NCBI GenBank assembly: GCA_036675505.1
Contig: JAKFEW010000020.1
Span: forward strand, 1 to 64,000
Reading direction: 5' to 3'
Source of the DNA: JAKFEW01 sp036675505
GTDB taxonomy: Bacteria > Cyanobacteriota > Sericytochromatia > S15B-MN24 > JAQBPE01
Length of the DNA stretch: 64,000 bases
A model generated the notes under the pieces. The model did no database searches, was not told where the DNA came from, and worked only from the letters and a program-made list of their open reading frames with translations. The stretch's first letter is position 1, and the number at the start of each line of letters is the position of its first letter. This document shows positions 32,509-41,967 of the stretch, in pieces. A program made the position numbers and the translations under genes.

Positions 32509-34592
32509 CAGGCGACGCCCACGGGCCGGGCCGCGTACTCGGCGGGCGCCTCGTTGGGCACGGCCGGCTCGAGGCCGCGGCCGATGCGCCACCAGCTGCG
32601 CAGCGAGAGCACCAGGATCAAGGCGGTGAGCGCCAGGAAGAGCCCGGTCATGCCGGCGTTCACGAGGTCGTTGCGCATGACGGCCAGGGTCTCTGTGAGC
32701 TTGTCGGCCGGCACGCCGCCCGCGCGGAGCTTGTCGCCCAGCATGAAGTGGTGCGCCAGGAAGCCGATGCGCGGGCTCAGCGAGAAGAGCTTCTCGTAGC
32801 CCGCGCTGAAGCAGACCACCGCGAGCCAGGCCAGAGGCACGAGCGTGACCGCCGCGTAGCGCGCGCGGCCCATCTTGAAGAGCAAGGTGGTCGCCACGCA
32901 GAGCGCGATCGCCGCCAACAGCTGGTTCGCGATGCCGAAGAGCGGCCAGAGGCTGTTGATGCCGCCCAAAGGATCCAGCACGCCCTGGTAGAGGAACCAG
33001 CCCCAGGCGCCCACCACCAGGGCCGAGGCGAAGATCGCGCTGGGGTACCAGCTCGTGCGGCCGAGCGGCTCGTAGAGGTTGCCGAGCAGATCTTGCAGCA
33101 TGAAGCGGCCGACGCGCGTGCCGGCGTCGAGCGTCGTCAGGATGAAGAGGGCCTCGAACATGATCGCGAAGTGGTACCAGAGCCCCATCAGCGCGGGCCC
33201 GCCGATCACGCCCGCGAAGATCTGGGCCAGCCCGAGCGCGAAGGTCGGCGCGCCGCCCGTGCGGGCCCAGAGCGTCGACTCGCCGACCAGGGCCGCGAGG
33301 CCGGTCATGTCGGCAGGCGCCAGCGGGTAGCCCCAGCCCGTGATCGTGGCCGCGGCGGCCACGGGCGTCGCGCCCACCACGGCCGCGGCCGAGTTCACGG
33401 CGAAGTAGACGCCCGGCTGCAGCACGCAGGCCGCCACCAGCGCCATCACAGCGACGAACGACTCCATCAGCATGGCGCCGTAGCCGATCACGCGCGCGTC
33501 GGCCTCGCAATCGAGCAGCTTGGGCGTGGTGCCCGAGGCCACCAGCGCGTGGAAGCCGCTGATCGCGCCGCAGGCGATCGTGATGAAGCAGAACGGGAAG
33601 AGCGCGCCCGCGACGACGGGGCCCGTGCCGTCCACGAACGCAGTGAGCGCGGGCAGCCGGATCACAGGCGCGGTGACGGCGATGCCCACGGCCATGAGCG
33701 CGACCGTGCCGACCTTCACGAAGGTGCTGAGGTAATCGCGCGGCGCGAGCAGCAGCCAGACCGGCAGCACCGAGGCCGCGAAGCCGTAGGCTGTCAGGGC
33801 CAGCGCGAGCGTGGGCGCGTCGAGCGTGAAGAGCGGCCCGAGCACCGGGTGCTCGGCGACCCAGCGCCCGGCCACCAGCGCCGCGAGCAGCAGCCCGACG
33901 CCGATGAGCGAGCCCTCCAGCACCTTGCCGGGGCGCACGACGCGCATGTACCAGCCGATCACGAGCGCGATCGGGATCGTCATCGCGATCGTGAAGGTGC
34001 CCCAGGGGCTGACGGCGAGCGCCTTGACGACCACCAGCGCGAGTACGGCGAGCAAGATGATCATGATCGAGAGCACGGCGATCGAGGCCGCGAAGCCCGC
34101 CACCGGGCCCATCTCGTCGCGGGCCATCTGGCCGAGGCTCTTGCCGTCGCGGCGCATCGAGCCCGCCAGGATCACGAAGTCCTGCACAGCGCCGCCGAGC
34201 ACCACGCCGACCAGGATCCAGAGCACGCCCGGCAGGTAGCCGAACTGGGCGGCCAGGATCGGGCCGACCAGGGGGCCTGCGCCGGCGATCGCCGCGAAGT
34301 GGTGGCCGAAGAGCACGAAGCGCCCGGTCGGCACGAAGTCGCGGCCGTTCTCGAGCCGGTGGGCCGGCGTGCGGCGCAGCGGATCGAGCACGAAGACGTG
34401 CTCGGCCAGGAACTTCGCATAGACCCTGTAGCCGATCGCGTACGTGCAGAGCGCGGCCGTGACCAGCCAGAGCGCGTTGAGCGGCTCGCCGCGGGCGCCC
34501 GCGATCACGCCGAAGGCGAGCGCGCCGATGACGGCGAACAGGGCCGAGAGCCAGGCACCGGGCCTGGCCCAGGCGGGGGCTTGCGAAGCCAT
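32508..34592 (-). CDS. cstA: Carbon starvation protein CstA / pyruvate transporter
   Basis: A 694-residue polytopic membrane protein with about 16-18 hydrophobic segments. Family signatures are ..YRVYAKFLAEHVFVLD.. and ..PTGRFVLFGHHFAAIAGAGPLVGPILAAQFGYLPG.., then ..LGGAVQDFVILAGSMRRDGKSLGQMARDE... CstA and BtsT import pyruvate (and possibly peptides) by proton symport when carbon is scarce. The translational overlap with ybdD matches the common two-gene arrangement. Confidence 0.95.
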   Translation of the reverse strand: MASQAPAWARPGAWLSALFAVIGALAFGVIAGARGEPLNALWLVTAALCTYAIGYRVYAKFLAEHVFVLDPLRRTPAHRLENGRDFVPTGRFVLFGHHFAAIAGAGPLVGPILAAQFGYLPGVLWILVGVVLGGAVQDFVILAGSMRRDGKSLGQMARDEMGPVAGFAASIAVLSIMIILLAVLALVVVKALAVSPWGTFTIAMTIPIALVIGWYMRVVRPGKVLEGSLIGVGLLLAALVAGRWVAEHPVLGPLFTLDAPTLALALTAYGFAASVLPVWLLLAPRDYLSTFVKVGTVALMAVGIAVTAPVIRLPALTAFVDGTGPVVAGALFPFCFITIACGAISGFHALVASGTTPKLLDCEADARVIGYGAMLMESFVAVMALVAACVLQPGVYFAVNSAAAVVGATPVAAAATITGWGYPLAPADMTGLAALVGESTLWARTGGAPTFALGLAQIFAGVIGGPALMGLWYHFAIMFEALFILTTLDAGTRVGRFMLQDLLGNLYEPLGRTSWYPSAIFASALVVGAWGWFLYQGVLDPLGGINSLWPLFGIANQLLAAIALCVATTLLFKMGRARYAAVTLVPLAWLAVVCFSAGYEKLFSLSPRIGFLAHHFMLGDKLRAGGVPADKLTETLAVMRNDLVNAGMTGLFLALTALILVLSLRSWWRIGRGLEPAVPNEAPAEYAARPVGVA

Positions 34593-34767
34593 GGGAGATC
34601 CTCCGGGAGCGCGCGGGCGTCGTCCCCGCCGGGCGGGGCGCAGGCCCCATGTAACCGGAAAGGCGTTCGTTTGGCGATCACCCTGCTCGGTGGGTGGCGA
34701 TCGGCCGACACCATGCTAAGATGCGCCTGTGTGGCGGGCGTCGAGGCCCGCCAGGAGGACCCTTTCG

Positions 34768-35289
34768 ATGCTGCTCCCCGAATTGATCGCCCGTGCGGTG
34801 CGCGATCCGATGACCCAGGGCAACCCGGGCGAGATGCACCGCCTGCTCGATCTGGTCGAGGCCCTGCCGGGCCGGCTGGGCACCACGCCCGCCGCCGTGC
34901 GCGAGCTGATCGCGGACGTCGCCCATGCGCTGCGCGACTCGCTGCGGCGCGAGCGCGAGCGGATCGGGGCCGATGAGCTGGTCGGCCTGGTGCGCCGCCA
35001 CAGCGGTCTCGAGCCGGACCCCACGGCCGTGGACGCCTTGCTCACCGCCGAGCGGCGCGCGACGCTCGACGGCGAGGCCGCGGCCGACACGGGGCTCGAC
35101 CCGGCGATCGTCGCAGGCGCCCTGCCGACGCTCGTGCCGCTGGTGCTCAAGCTGCTCGACACAGGCGGCCCCTGCCGGCCCGGCGTGCAGCGGCCGAACG
35201 CCGTGCTCGACGCGTTCCTCGGCGAGGACGCCGTGGACGTGGGCGAGGCCGTGCGGCTGCTGGCCGCGACCTACGCGGCCAAGCGCTAG
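34768..35289 (+). CDS. Hypothetical helical protein
   Basis: A 173-residue protein with AGGAGG at 34753-34758 before ATG 34768. It is predicted to be all-helical, acidic and soluble, with no signal peptide or membrane segment. The C-terminal half contains ..AIVAGALPTLVPLVLKLLDTGGP.., an amphipathic stretch somewhat like DUF937 proteins, followed by ..NAVLDAFLGEDAVDVGEAVRLLAATYA... I cannot name a family. It is isolated between the divergent cstA and the convergent M16 protease gene. Confidence 0.6.
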   Translation: MLLPELIARAVRDPMTQGNPGEMHRLLDLVEALPGRLGTTPAAVRELIADVAHALRDSLRRERERIGADELVGLVRRHSGLEPDPTAVDALLTAERRATLDGEAAADTGLDPAIVAGALPTLVPLVLKLLDTGGPCRPGVQRPNAVLDAFLGEDAVDVGEAVRLLAATYAAKR

Positions 35290-35303
35290 CGCCCGGCCAG
35301 GCG

Positions 35304-38060
35304 CTACGGCTTCTCCACGTACGGGCCGGCGATCACGGTGTGGGCCCTGACAGGGTCGATCAGCCGGCGGGCCACCGCGTTGACCTGGGCGAGCGACACG
35401 CCCTCGACCAGGCCGCGGTAGCGCTGCCAGTAATCCAGCCCGAGGTCGAACTGCTCGATGCGCGCCAGCGAGCGGGCGGCGCCCTCGTTGGTCGCGAGGT
35501 GGCGCGCCTGCGAGCCGACGAAGGACGACTTCGCGAAGGCCAGCTCTTGGGCCGTCACGCCGGCGCGCAAGAAGCGCGCGAGCTCGGCGCGGTAGGCCGT
35601 GAGGGCGGTGTCCACGTTGGCCGGGTTCACGTCGATGCTGACCGTGAAGGGGCCGGCGCCTTGCGCGGCCTCGATCCAGGCGTAGGTGCCGTAGGTCAGG
35701 CCCATCTCGTCGCGCAGCTTGGCGCCCAGCCGGCTGGTCCAGGTGTCGCCGCCCAGCACGTCCAGCGCGAGGCTGGCCGCGAAGAAGTCGGGGTGCTTGC
35801 GCGTGATCGGCTGGGCATGGCCGATGCGGATGGCCACGTTGGTCTTGTCCGGCAGGCTGACCACCTGGCGCCGGGCCGGGTTGGGCGCCACCAGCGGGAT
35901 CGCGAGGGGCGTGCGGCTGGCCTGGGCCCAGCCCGCGAACAGGCGCTCGAGCTTCGGCATGAGCGTGGCCGCCCGCAGGTTGCCCGCGAACACGAGCGCC
36001 GTGGCGTTCGGGCCGTAGTGGCGCCGGTGGAAGGCGCGCAGGTCGTCGCTGGTCAGGCTCTCGACCTGCGCGATCGCGGCCTGGGCCGGCAGCTCGCGGT
36101 AGGGGTGGCCCACGGGGAAGATCGCCTGGGTGAACGCGCGCGTGGCGTGCGTCGCGGCCTCGTCCTCGGCCTGCTTGATGCGCGCCACCCAGCGCGCCTT
36201 GAGCTTGGCGAGCTCGCTGGGCGGGAAGGTCGGCTGCGTGAGCACCTCGGCGAGCAGCGGCAGCAGGGCGTCGAGGTCGCGCGCGAGCAGCTTGCCGGTC
36301 ACGCGCGTGCTCTCCGCGTCGGCGGTGACGTCGAGCTCGGCTGCGAGGTCCGCGAGCGCGCTGGCCAGCGCGAGCTTGTCATGGCCCGCGCTGCCCTGGT
36401 CGAGCATGGCGGCCGTGGCCTCGGCCAGCCCGCGCTGGGTCGGGGCGTCGAGGAAGCCGCCCGCGCGCACGAAGCCGTCCACAGCGACGGTGCGCGAGCC
36501 CGGGTTCTCGAGCACGAGCACCGTGAGCCCGTTGGGCAACACGCGGCGGATCGGCCGGGTGGCGAGCGCGAGCGGCTTGCTGGCCTGCTCGTAGGGCTGC
36601 CAGGGCGCGGGCTGGACCTTGGCCTTGGCGGCGGTCGCCGTGCCCGCGCCCAGGTTGGCGGGCGCCTGTGGCACGGGGCCTTCGGGCGTGGCCAGGTACC
36701 AGCCCAGCGTGCGGTTGTCCGCGCCCAGGTAGCGGCCGGCCACCCGCCGGAGGTCGGCCGCGCCGACGCGCTTGACCTGGTCGGGCAGCCAGAAGGCGCG
36801 CTCCCAGCGGTCGACGACGCCGAAGTAGGCCAGGCGCTGGGCCATGCCCTCGGTGCCCTCGTTCTCGTAGACGATCTCGGCCTCGGCGCGGTGCTTGGCG
36901 CGCTGGAGCTCGCTCGGCGAGACGTCCTCGCGCGCGAGCCTGGCGAGCTCGTCGAGCACCACCTGCTCGGCCTTCGCGGGCTCGGCGGTGTCGCCCAGGG
37001 TCAGCCCGACGCGCAGCAGCGACGGGTCGCGGTTGAGCCCCACGAAGCTCCAGACGTCGGTCGCGAGGCTGGTCTCGACCAGCGCCTGGTGCAGCCGGCT
37101 GGTCACGCCGGCCGAGAGGATCGAGTCGAGCACGAGCAGGGCCGGCAGGTCCGGGTGGCCCGCGGCCGGCACGTGGAAGCCCAGCTGGGCGGCGCGCGTC
37201 TCGCCGCGCCGGCGCACGGTGAAGCGCCGCTCCGCGAGCTGGGGCGGCTCGGGCGTGATGCGCTGGGCGAGGTCCGTGCCCGGCGCGAGCCCGCCGAAGT
37301 GGCGGGTGATGAGCCGGATCGCTTCGGGCGTCTTGAAGTCGCCGACCAGGACCGCGATCGCGTTGTTCGGCCGGTAGAAGCGGTCGTAGAAGGCCTTGAG
37401 CTGGCTGGTCGGCACGGTCTCGACGTCCCAGCGGAAGCCGATCACCGGGTGGTGGTAGGGGTGGGCCTTGTAGGCCGCCGCCCCCAGCTCCTCCCAGAGC
37501 AGCTCGTCGGGGTTGGTCTCGCCCTGCTCGAGCTCGTTGCGCACCACCGACATCTCGGCGCGCCGCTCGCCGTCCAGGATCAGCGCGTCGCGCATGCGCG
37601 AGGCCTCGATCGCGAGCCCCAGCTCCAGGCGGTCCGCGGCGTAGGTCTCGTAGTAGTTGGTCATGTCGTACCAGGTGCTCGCGTTGAAGCCCGCGCCGTT
37701 GCGCGTGAGCAGCTGGGCGATCTGGCCCTTGCCGAACGTCTTGGTGCCCTTGAAGAGCATGTGCTCGAGCAGGTGCGCCGAGCCTGTCGCGCCGCGCGGC
37801 TCCTCGCGGCTGCCGACCTTGTACGCGACCACCCAGGTGACGACGGGGGCCGCGTGGTTCTCTTTCAGGATCACGGTCAGGCCGTTGGCCAATTTCAGGG
37901 TCGTCACAGGGCCCTGGGCGGTCGCGACTACCCTTGGGCCGGCCAGGGCCGCCCGCGGGCCGACCCTGGCGTCGGCCGGCGCATGCCCGGCGAAGGCCGG
38001 CGTGGCGGTCGTGAGGCCCGCGAGCAGGCTGAGTGCGAGCGTGAGCGCGCGCCGGCTCAT
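35304..38060 (-). CDS. M16 family zinc protease, second gene of pair
   Basis: A 918-residue protein with an N-terminal signal peptide. It contains two M16 halves; the first carries the inverted zinc motif H-L-L-E-H (His96, Glu99, His100) and downstream ..NELEQGETNPDELLWEEL.. with the third ligand. Such two-halved M16 proteins clamp and degrade peptides. The start codon overlaps the stop of the upstream M16 gene (ATGA, 38057-38060), so translation is coupled and a heterodimer is likely. Unlike many bacterial M16 pairs, both members keep the zinc site. Confidence 0.93.
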   Translation of the reverse strand: MSRRALTLALSLLAGLTTATPAFAGHAPADARVGPRAALAGPRVVATAQGPVTTLKLANGLTVILKENHAAPVVTWVVAYKVGSREEPRGATGSAHLLEHMLFKGTKTFGKGQIAQLLTRNGAGFNASTWYDMTNYYETYAADRLELGLAIEASRMRDALILDGERRAEMSVVRNELEQGETNPDELLWEELGAAAYKAHPYHHPVIGFRWDVETVPTSQLKAFYDRFYRPNNAIAVLVGDFKTPEAIRLITRHFGGLAPGTDLAQRITPEPPQLAERRFTVRRRGETRAAQLGFHVPAAGHPDLPALLVLDSILSAGVTSRLHQALVETSLATDVWSFVGLNRDPSLLRVGLTLGDTAEPAKAEQVVLDELARLAREDVSPSELQRAKHRAEAEIVYENEGTEGMAQRLAYFGVVDRWERAFWLPDQVKRVGAADLRRVAGRYLGADNRTLGWYLATPEGPVPQAPANLGAGTATAAKAKVQPAPWQPYEQASKPLALATRPIRRVLPNGLTVLVLENPGSRTVAVDGFVRAGGFLDAPTQRGLAEATAAMLDQGSAGHDKLALASALADLAAELDVTADAESTRVTGKLLARDLDALLPLLAEVLTQPTFPPSELAKLKARWVARIKQAEDEAATHATRAFTQAIFPVGHPYRELPAQAAIAQVESLTSDDLRAFHRRHYGPNATALVFAGNLRAATLMPKLERLFAGWAQASRTPLAIPLVAPNPARRQVVSLPDKTNVAIRIGHAQPITRKHPDFFAASLALDVLGGDTWTSRLGAKLRDEMGLTYGTYAWIEAAQGAGPFTVSIDVNPANVDTALTAYRAELARFLRAGVTAQELAFAKSSFVGSQARHLATNEGAARSLARIEQFDLGLDYWQRYRGLVEGVSLAQVNAVARRLIDPVRAHTVIAGPYVEKP

Positions 38061-40813
38061 GGCTTGGCCTCCTCCTTGAGCGGGCCGACCATGATCGTGT
38101 GGGCGGCCTGCGGGTGGACGTAGCGGCGCACGGCGGCGTTGACCTGGGCGGCCGTGAGCCCGCCGATCAGGCCGGGGTAGCGGCCCCAGTAATCGAGGCC
38201 GAGGCCATGCAGCTCGATGCCCGCGAGCGAGCTCGCCATGCCGCCGTTCGAGGCCAGGCCCACGGCCTGCGAGCCGATGAAGGCCGACTTCGCGAAGGTG
38301 AGCTCGCGCGCGCCGATGCCCTCGCGCAGGTAGCGCGCGACCACCTGCTTGAGCTCGCTGAGCCCGGTCGCGACGTTCGCCGGGTTGACCGTCAGGCTGC
38401 CGCTCCAGGCGCCCGGGCCCAGGCTGCCCGAGATGCTCGAGTAGGTGCCGTAGGTCAGGCCCAGCTCGTCGCGCAGGCGCAGGCCCAGCCGGCTCGAGAG
38501 CGGGTCGCCGCCGAGCACGTAGTTGCCGATCTGGGCGGCGTGGTAGTCCGGGCTGCGGCGGCGCAGCCCGATCGCATGGCCGACCTTGACCTCGACGTTG
38601 GTCTTGTCGGGCATCGGCACGATCACCTTGCGCGGCGCGCCAGGCGGCGCGTCGGGCACCTCGTGCTTCACGAGCTGGGCGGGGGCCCAGCCCGCGAGCT
38701 TGCTGTCGAGCCGGGCGATCACGTCCGCGGGGTCGACCTTGCCGACCAGCACGAGCGTGGTGGTGTTCGGGCCGTAGTAGCGCCGGTGGAAGGCCTCGAG
38801 GTCCGCGCGCGTGAGCGCCTCGATCGCGCGGATGTCGGTGGCCGCGTCGTCCTGGTGATACGGGTGCGTGGGCGGATAGACCGCCTGCGCGAACGCGCGC
38901 GCAACGTGCGTGGCGGGCTGATCCTCGGCGCGCCGGATCGCGGCCACCCAGCGGGCCTTGAGCTTGGCGAGCTCGTCGGCCGGGAAGGTGGGCTGCATGA
39001 GCATCTCGGCCAGGGCGTCCAGCATGACGTCGAGGTCCTTGGCGAGGCAGTTGCCTGCCACGTCGGTCAGGTGCGTGCCGCCCGAGAACGACACGCTCGC
39101 GCTCACGCGCTCGAGGTCGCCCGCGAGCGCGAGCTTGTTGCGCCGGGCTGTGCCGTTCGGCAGCATGGCGGCGGTCGCGCCCGCCAGGCCGTCCTTTTCG
39201 GCAGGCTCGTGCAGCTCGCCGGCCCAGATCTGGCCGTCGAGCGCGACGGTCTGCGAGCCCGGGTTCGGCAGCACGATCAGCGTGAGGCCGTTCGCAAGCA
39301 CGCGGCGCACCGGCGGGGTGAGCTGCCTGCGCGCGGGCAGGCGCTGCTCGAAGGGGTAGAGCGGGGCGGGCTGGACCTTGGCCTCGTTCGCGGTGGCCTG
39401 GCCGCCGCCGAAATTCGGCGGCGGCGGCGGCACGGGGCCGTCGTTGGTCGCGACGTACCAGCCCACCGTGCGACCGTCGCCGCCGAAGTAAGCCTTCGCC
39501 ACCCGCTGGATGTCGGCCGCGCTGGTGCGCTTGATTTCGTCGAGCAGCGTGAAGTTGCGCTGCCAGCCGGCGATCGCCTCGTAGGAGGCCAGCGCATGCG
39601 CGAGCCCCGCGGTGCCCTCGTTCTCGTAGACGTAGGCGGCTTCGGCCTGGGCCTTGGCCTTGGCCAGCTCGTCGGGCGAGACGGGCGCGGTTTTCAGCTT
39701 CTCGAGCTCGCCTGTGAGCGCGGCCTCGACCTTGGCGTGGTCGCCGCCGGGCTTCAAGGTCGCGCCCATGCGGAAGAGCGACGGGTCGCGCATGAGCCCC
39801 ACGTCCGAATAGGCCGAGGTCGCGAGCTCGGTCTCGACGATCGCCTGGTAGAGCCGCCCGGTCACGCCGGTCGAGAGGATCGAGTCGAGCACGAGCAGCG
39901 GCCCGATGTCATGGTGCGAGGCCTGGGGCGTGTGCCAGCCCAGCATCACCATGTTGGTCTCGCCGCGCCGGCGCAGCGTGAAGCGGCGCTCGCCGGTCTG
40001 GGGCTCCTCGACCGTGCGCACGGCGGGCGGGGTGGGGCCCTTGGGGAAGCGCTCGAAGTAGCGCCGGATCAGCTGGATCGCGTCGGCGGTCTTGAAGTCG
40101 CCGACCAGCACGGCGACCGCGTTGTTCGGCCGGTAGTAGGTGTCGTAGAAGCGCTTGAGCTGGCTGGTCGGCACGGTCTCGACGTCCGAGCGCCAGCCGA
40201 TCGTGGGGTGGTGGTAGGGGTGCGAGCGGAAGGCCGTGCTCATCAGGTGCTGGTAGAGGATCCGGCTCGGGTTGCTCTCGCCGCGCTCGAGCTCGTTGCG
40301 CACGACGGTCATCTCGCTCTTGCGCTCGCTGTCGAGGATCAGGGCCTCGCGCATGCGGGCCGACTCGATGATCAGGCCGAGCTCCAGGCGGTCGGAGGAG
40401 TAGGTCTCGTAGTAGTTGGTCCAGTCGACCCAGGTGCTCGCGTTGCTGTCCGCGCCGTTGCGGTCGAGGATCTGCGCGACCTGGCCCTTGCCGAGCGTCC
40501 TGGTGCCCTTGAAGAGCATGTGCTCGAGCAGGTGCGCCGAGCCCGTCGCGCCGAGCGGCTCGTTGCGGCTGCCGACCTTGTAGGTCACGACCCAGGTCAC
40601 GACAGGCGCCGCGTGGTTCTCTTTCAGGATCACCTTGAGGCCGTTCGCGAGCACCAGCTCGGTGACCGGGCCGGCGACGGTCTGGACGACCTTCGGCGCT
40701 GTGAGGCTGGCCTGGACCTGGACGCTGGCCGGCCCATGGGCGAGCGCCGGGCCTGGCTGGAGGGCCAGGGCGGCCGCGAGCGCGAGCGGCAGGAGCGGAC
40801 GGCGGAATGGCAT
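38057..40813 (-). CDS. M16 family zinc protease, first gene of pair
   Basis: A 918-residue paralog of the downstream gene. ATG 40813 (MPFRRPLLPLALAAALAL) with GGAGG upstream gives a clean signal peptide ending ALAHG; the 14-codon extension is rejected. Zinc motif H-L-L-E-H (His94, Glu97, His98), then ..NELERGESNPSRILYQHL... Both halves align with the partner throughout (for example ..YYRPNNAVAVLVGDFKT..). It is exported to the periplasm and probably degrades peptides together with the coupled gene. No promoter was identified in the 60 bp before it. Confidence 0.93.
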   Translation of the reverse strand: MPFRRPLLPLALAAALALQPGPALAHGPASVQVQASLTAPKVVQTVAGPVTELVLANGLKVILKENHAAPVVTWVVTYKVGSRNEPLGATGSAHLLEHMLFKGTRTLGKGQVAQILDRNGADSNASTWVDWTNYYETYSSDRLELGLIIESARMREALILDSERKSEMTVVRNELERGESNPSRILYQHLMSTAFRSHPYHHPTIGWRSDVETVPTSQLKRFYDTYYRPNNAVAVLVGDFKTADAIQLIRRYFERFPKGPTPPAVRTVEEPQTGERRFTLRRRGETNMVMLGWHTPQASHHDIGPLLVLDSILSTGVTGRLYQAIVETELATSAYSDVGLMRDPSLFRMGATLKPGGDHAKVEAALTGELEKLKTAPVSPDELAKAKAQAEAAYVYENEGTAGLAHALASYEAIAGWQRNFTLLDEIKRTSAADIQRVAKAYFGGDGRTVGWYVATNDGPVPPPPPNFGGGQATANEAKVQPAPLYPFEQRLPARRQLTPPVRRVLANGLTLIVLPNPGSQTVALDGQIWAGELHEPAEKDGLAGATAAMLPNGTARRNKLALAGDLERVSASVSFSGGTHLTDVAGNCLAKDLDVMLDALAEMLMQPTFPADELAKLKARWVAAIRRAEDQPATHVARAFAQAVYPPTHPYHQDDAATDIRAIEALTRADLEAFHRRYYGPNTTTLVLVGKVDPADVIARLDSKLAGWAPAQLVKHEVPDAPPGAPRKVIVPMPDKTNVEVKVGHAIGLRRRSPDYHAAQIGNYVLGGDPLSSRLGLRLRDELGLTYGTYSSISGSLGPGAWSGSLTVNPANVATGLSELKQVVARYLREGIGARELTFAKSAFIGSQAVGLASNGGMASSLAGIELHGLGLDYWGRYPGLIGGLTAAQVNAAVRRYVHPQAAHTIMVGPLKEEAKP

Positions 40814-40876
40814 CGAAATCCTCCGGTCGAAAGGTCGCTGAGTAGGGTACCACACGGCACCCCCTGCTCCTTGCCG

Positions 40877-41863
40877 TCAGCGGGCGGTGGGCGCAGGCGA
40901 CTCCGGGCCGCGCGGGCCCTCGACCAGGATGCTGCCGGTCGCCGTCCTGGCCCCCAGCTTCGCGAGCCGCTTGCCCGCCACCAGGCTCGCGCGCGCGCCC
41001 GTGCCGGCCTCGTTGGCGTGGATGTTGCCCTTCAGCTTGGTCAGGTCGGTGATCTGGCCCGTCGCGGCCTCGAGCTCGAGCGCGACGTTCGCGTTGCCGC
41101 CCACCGCGAGCGTGATGTCGCCGGTGCCGGCCTCGAGCCGGTTGACGGCCGGCGCCTCGTAAGGGAACGCCCAATCGAGCGTGCCGGTCTCGGTCTTCAT
41201 CTCGAGCCGCGGGCCCGGCCGGAAGCCGACGCTGACGTTGCCGGTGCCGGTCTGGGCGAGCGTGGCGCCGCGGCCGCCGCGCACGGTCACATCCCCGGTG
41301 TCGGACACAGCCACCACGTCGGCGCGCACGTCCACCACCTCGACGGCGCCGGTGGCGCTCTTCAGGCGCACCGGCGCGCTGGCCCGCCCGCACCACAGGT
41401 CGCCCGTGTCGACCTCGGCGTCGACGGCGATGCCCGCCGGCACGTAGACCGCGAGCGCGAGCTGGTAGGCGCCGCCCTTGAGCGCGGTGCCCACCTCGCC
41501 GAGGCCGGGGCCCGCGGGCACCGTCGCGGTCACCACCAGCGCGTCGCCCGCCACCGCGGCCGTCCAGCGGATCGCCTTGGCGCGCGCGAGCGCCTCGGCC
41601 TGGTTCTTGGCCGCGCCGATGCGCACGGCGGTGACCTGCGCGACAGTGCCCGCGTCCGCGAAGACGCGCACGTCGGCCGTGTTCGCGCGCACGCGCAGGC
41701 GCTTCACGCCGGGCACCTGGATCTGACGGTCGTCCTGCTCCTGCATCGAGACGATCGAGCCGAGCTCGTCGCCGAGCTGGCGGACGAGCCAGGCGCCGCC
41801 GCCGCCGATCACCCCGATGAGGACGAGCACGAGGCCGAGGACCATCAAGATGAGCTTGGGCAT
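40877..41863 (-). CDS. Membrane-anchored DUF4097-type beta-strand protein
   Basis: A 328-residue protein. One N-terminal transmembrane helix (residues 3-28) is followed by repeated short strands with the T-G-x-(I/V/L) turns typical of DUF4097 'putative auto-transporter adhesin/heads' proteins: ..EVDTGDLWCGR.., ..SATGAVEVVDV.., ..SDTGDVTVRGG.., ..GTGNVSVGF.., ..AGTGDITLAV... It forms a right-handed beta-helix-like stack outside the membrane. Function unknown, often linked to envelope stress or phage-shock systems. Confidence 0.82.
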   Translation of the reverse strand: MPKLILMVLGLVLVLIGVIGGGGAWLVRQLGDELGSIVSMQEQDDRQIQVPGVKRLRVRANTADVRVFADAGTVAQVTAVRIGAAKNQAEALARAKAIRWTAAVAGDALVVTATVPAGPGLGEVGTALKGGAYQLALAVYVPAGIAVDAEVDTGDLWCGRASAPVRLKSATGAVEVVDVRADVVAVSDTGDVTVRGGRGATLAQTGTGNVSVGFRPGPRLEMKTETGTLDWAFPYEAPAVNRLEAGTGDITLAVGGNANVALELEAATGQITDLTKLKGNIHANEAGTGARASLVAGKRLAKLGARTATGSILVEGPRGPESPAPTAR

Positions 41864-41967
41864 GGCCTCATTTTACCGCGCGCGGTCGGGTTTGGTCGCC
41901 CGGGGTCAAGTTGCTCGGCCGGTTTGTCGACCCATGGGATCGGGTACGGCAGAACCGGGGAGAGATC

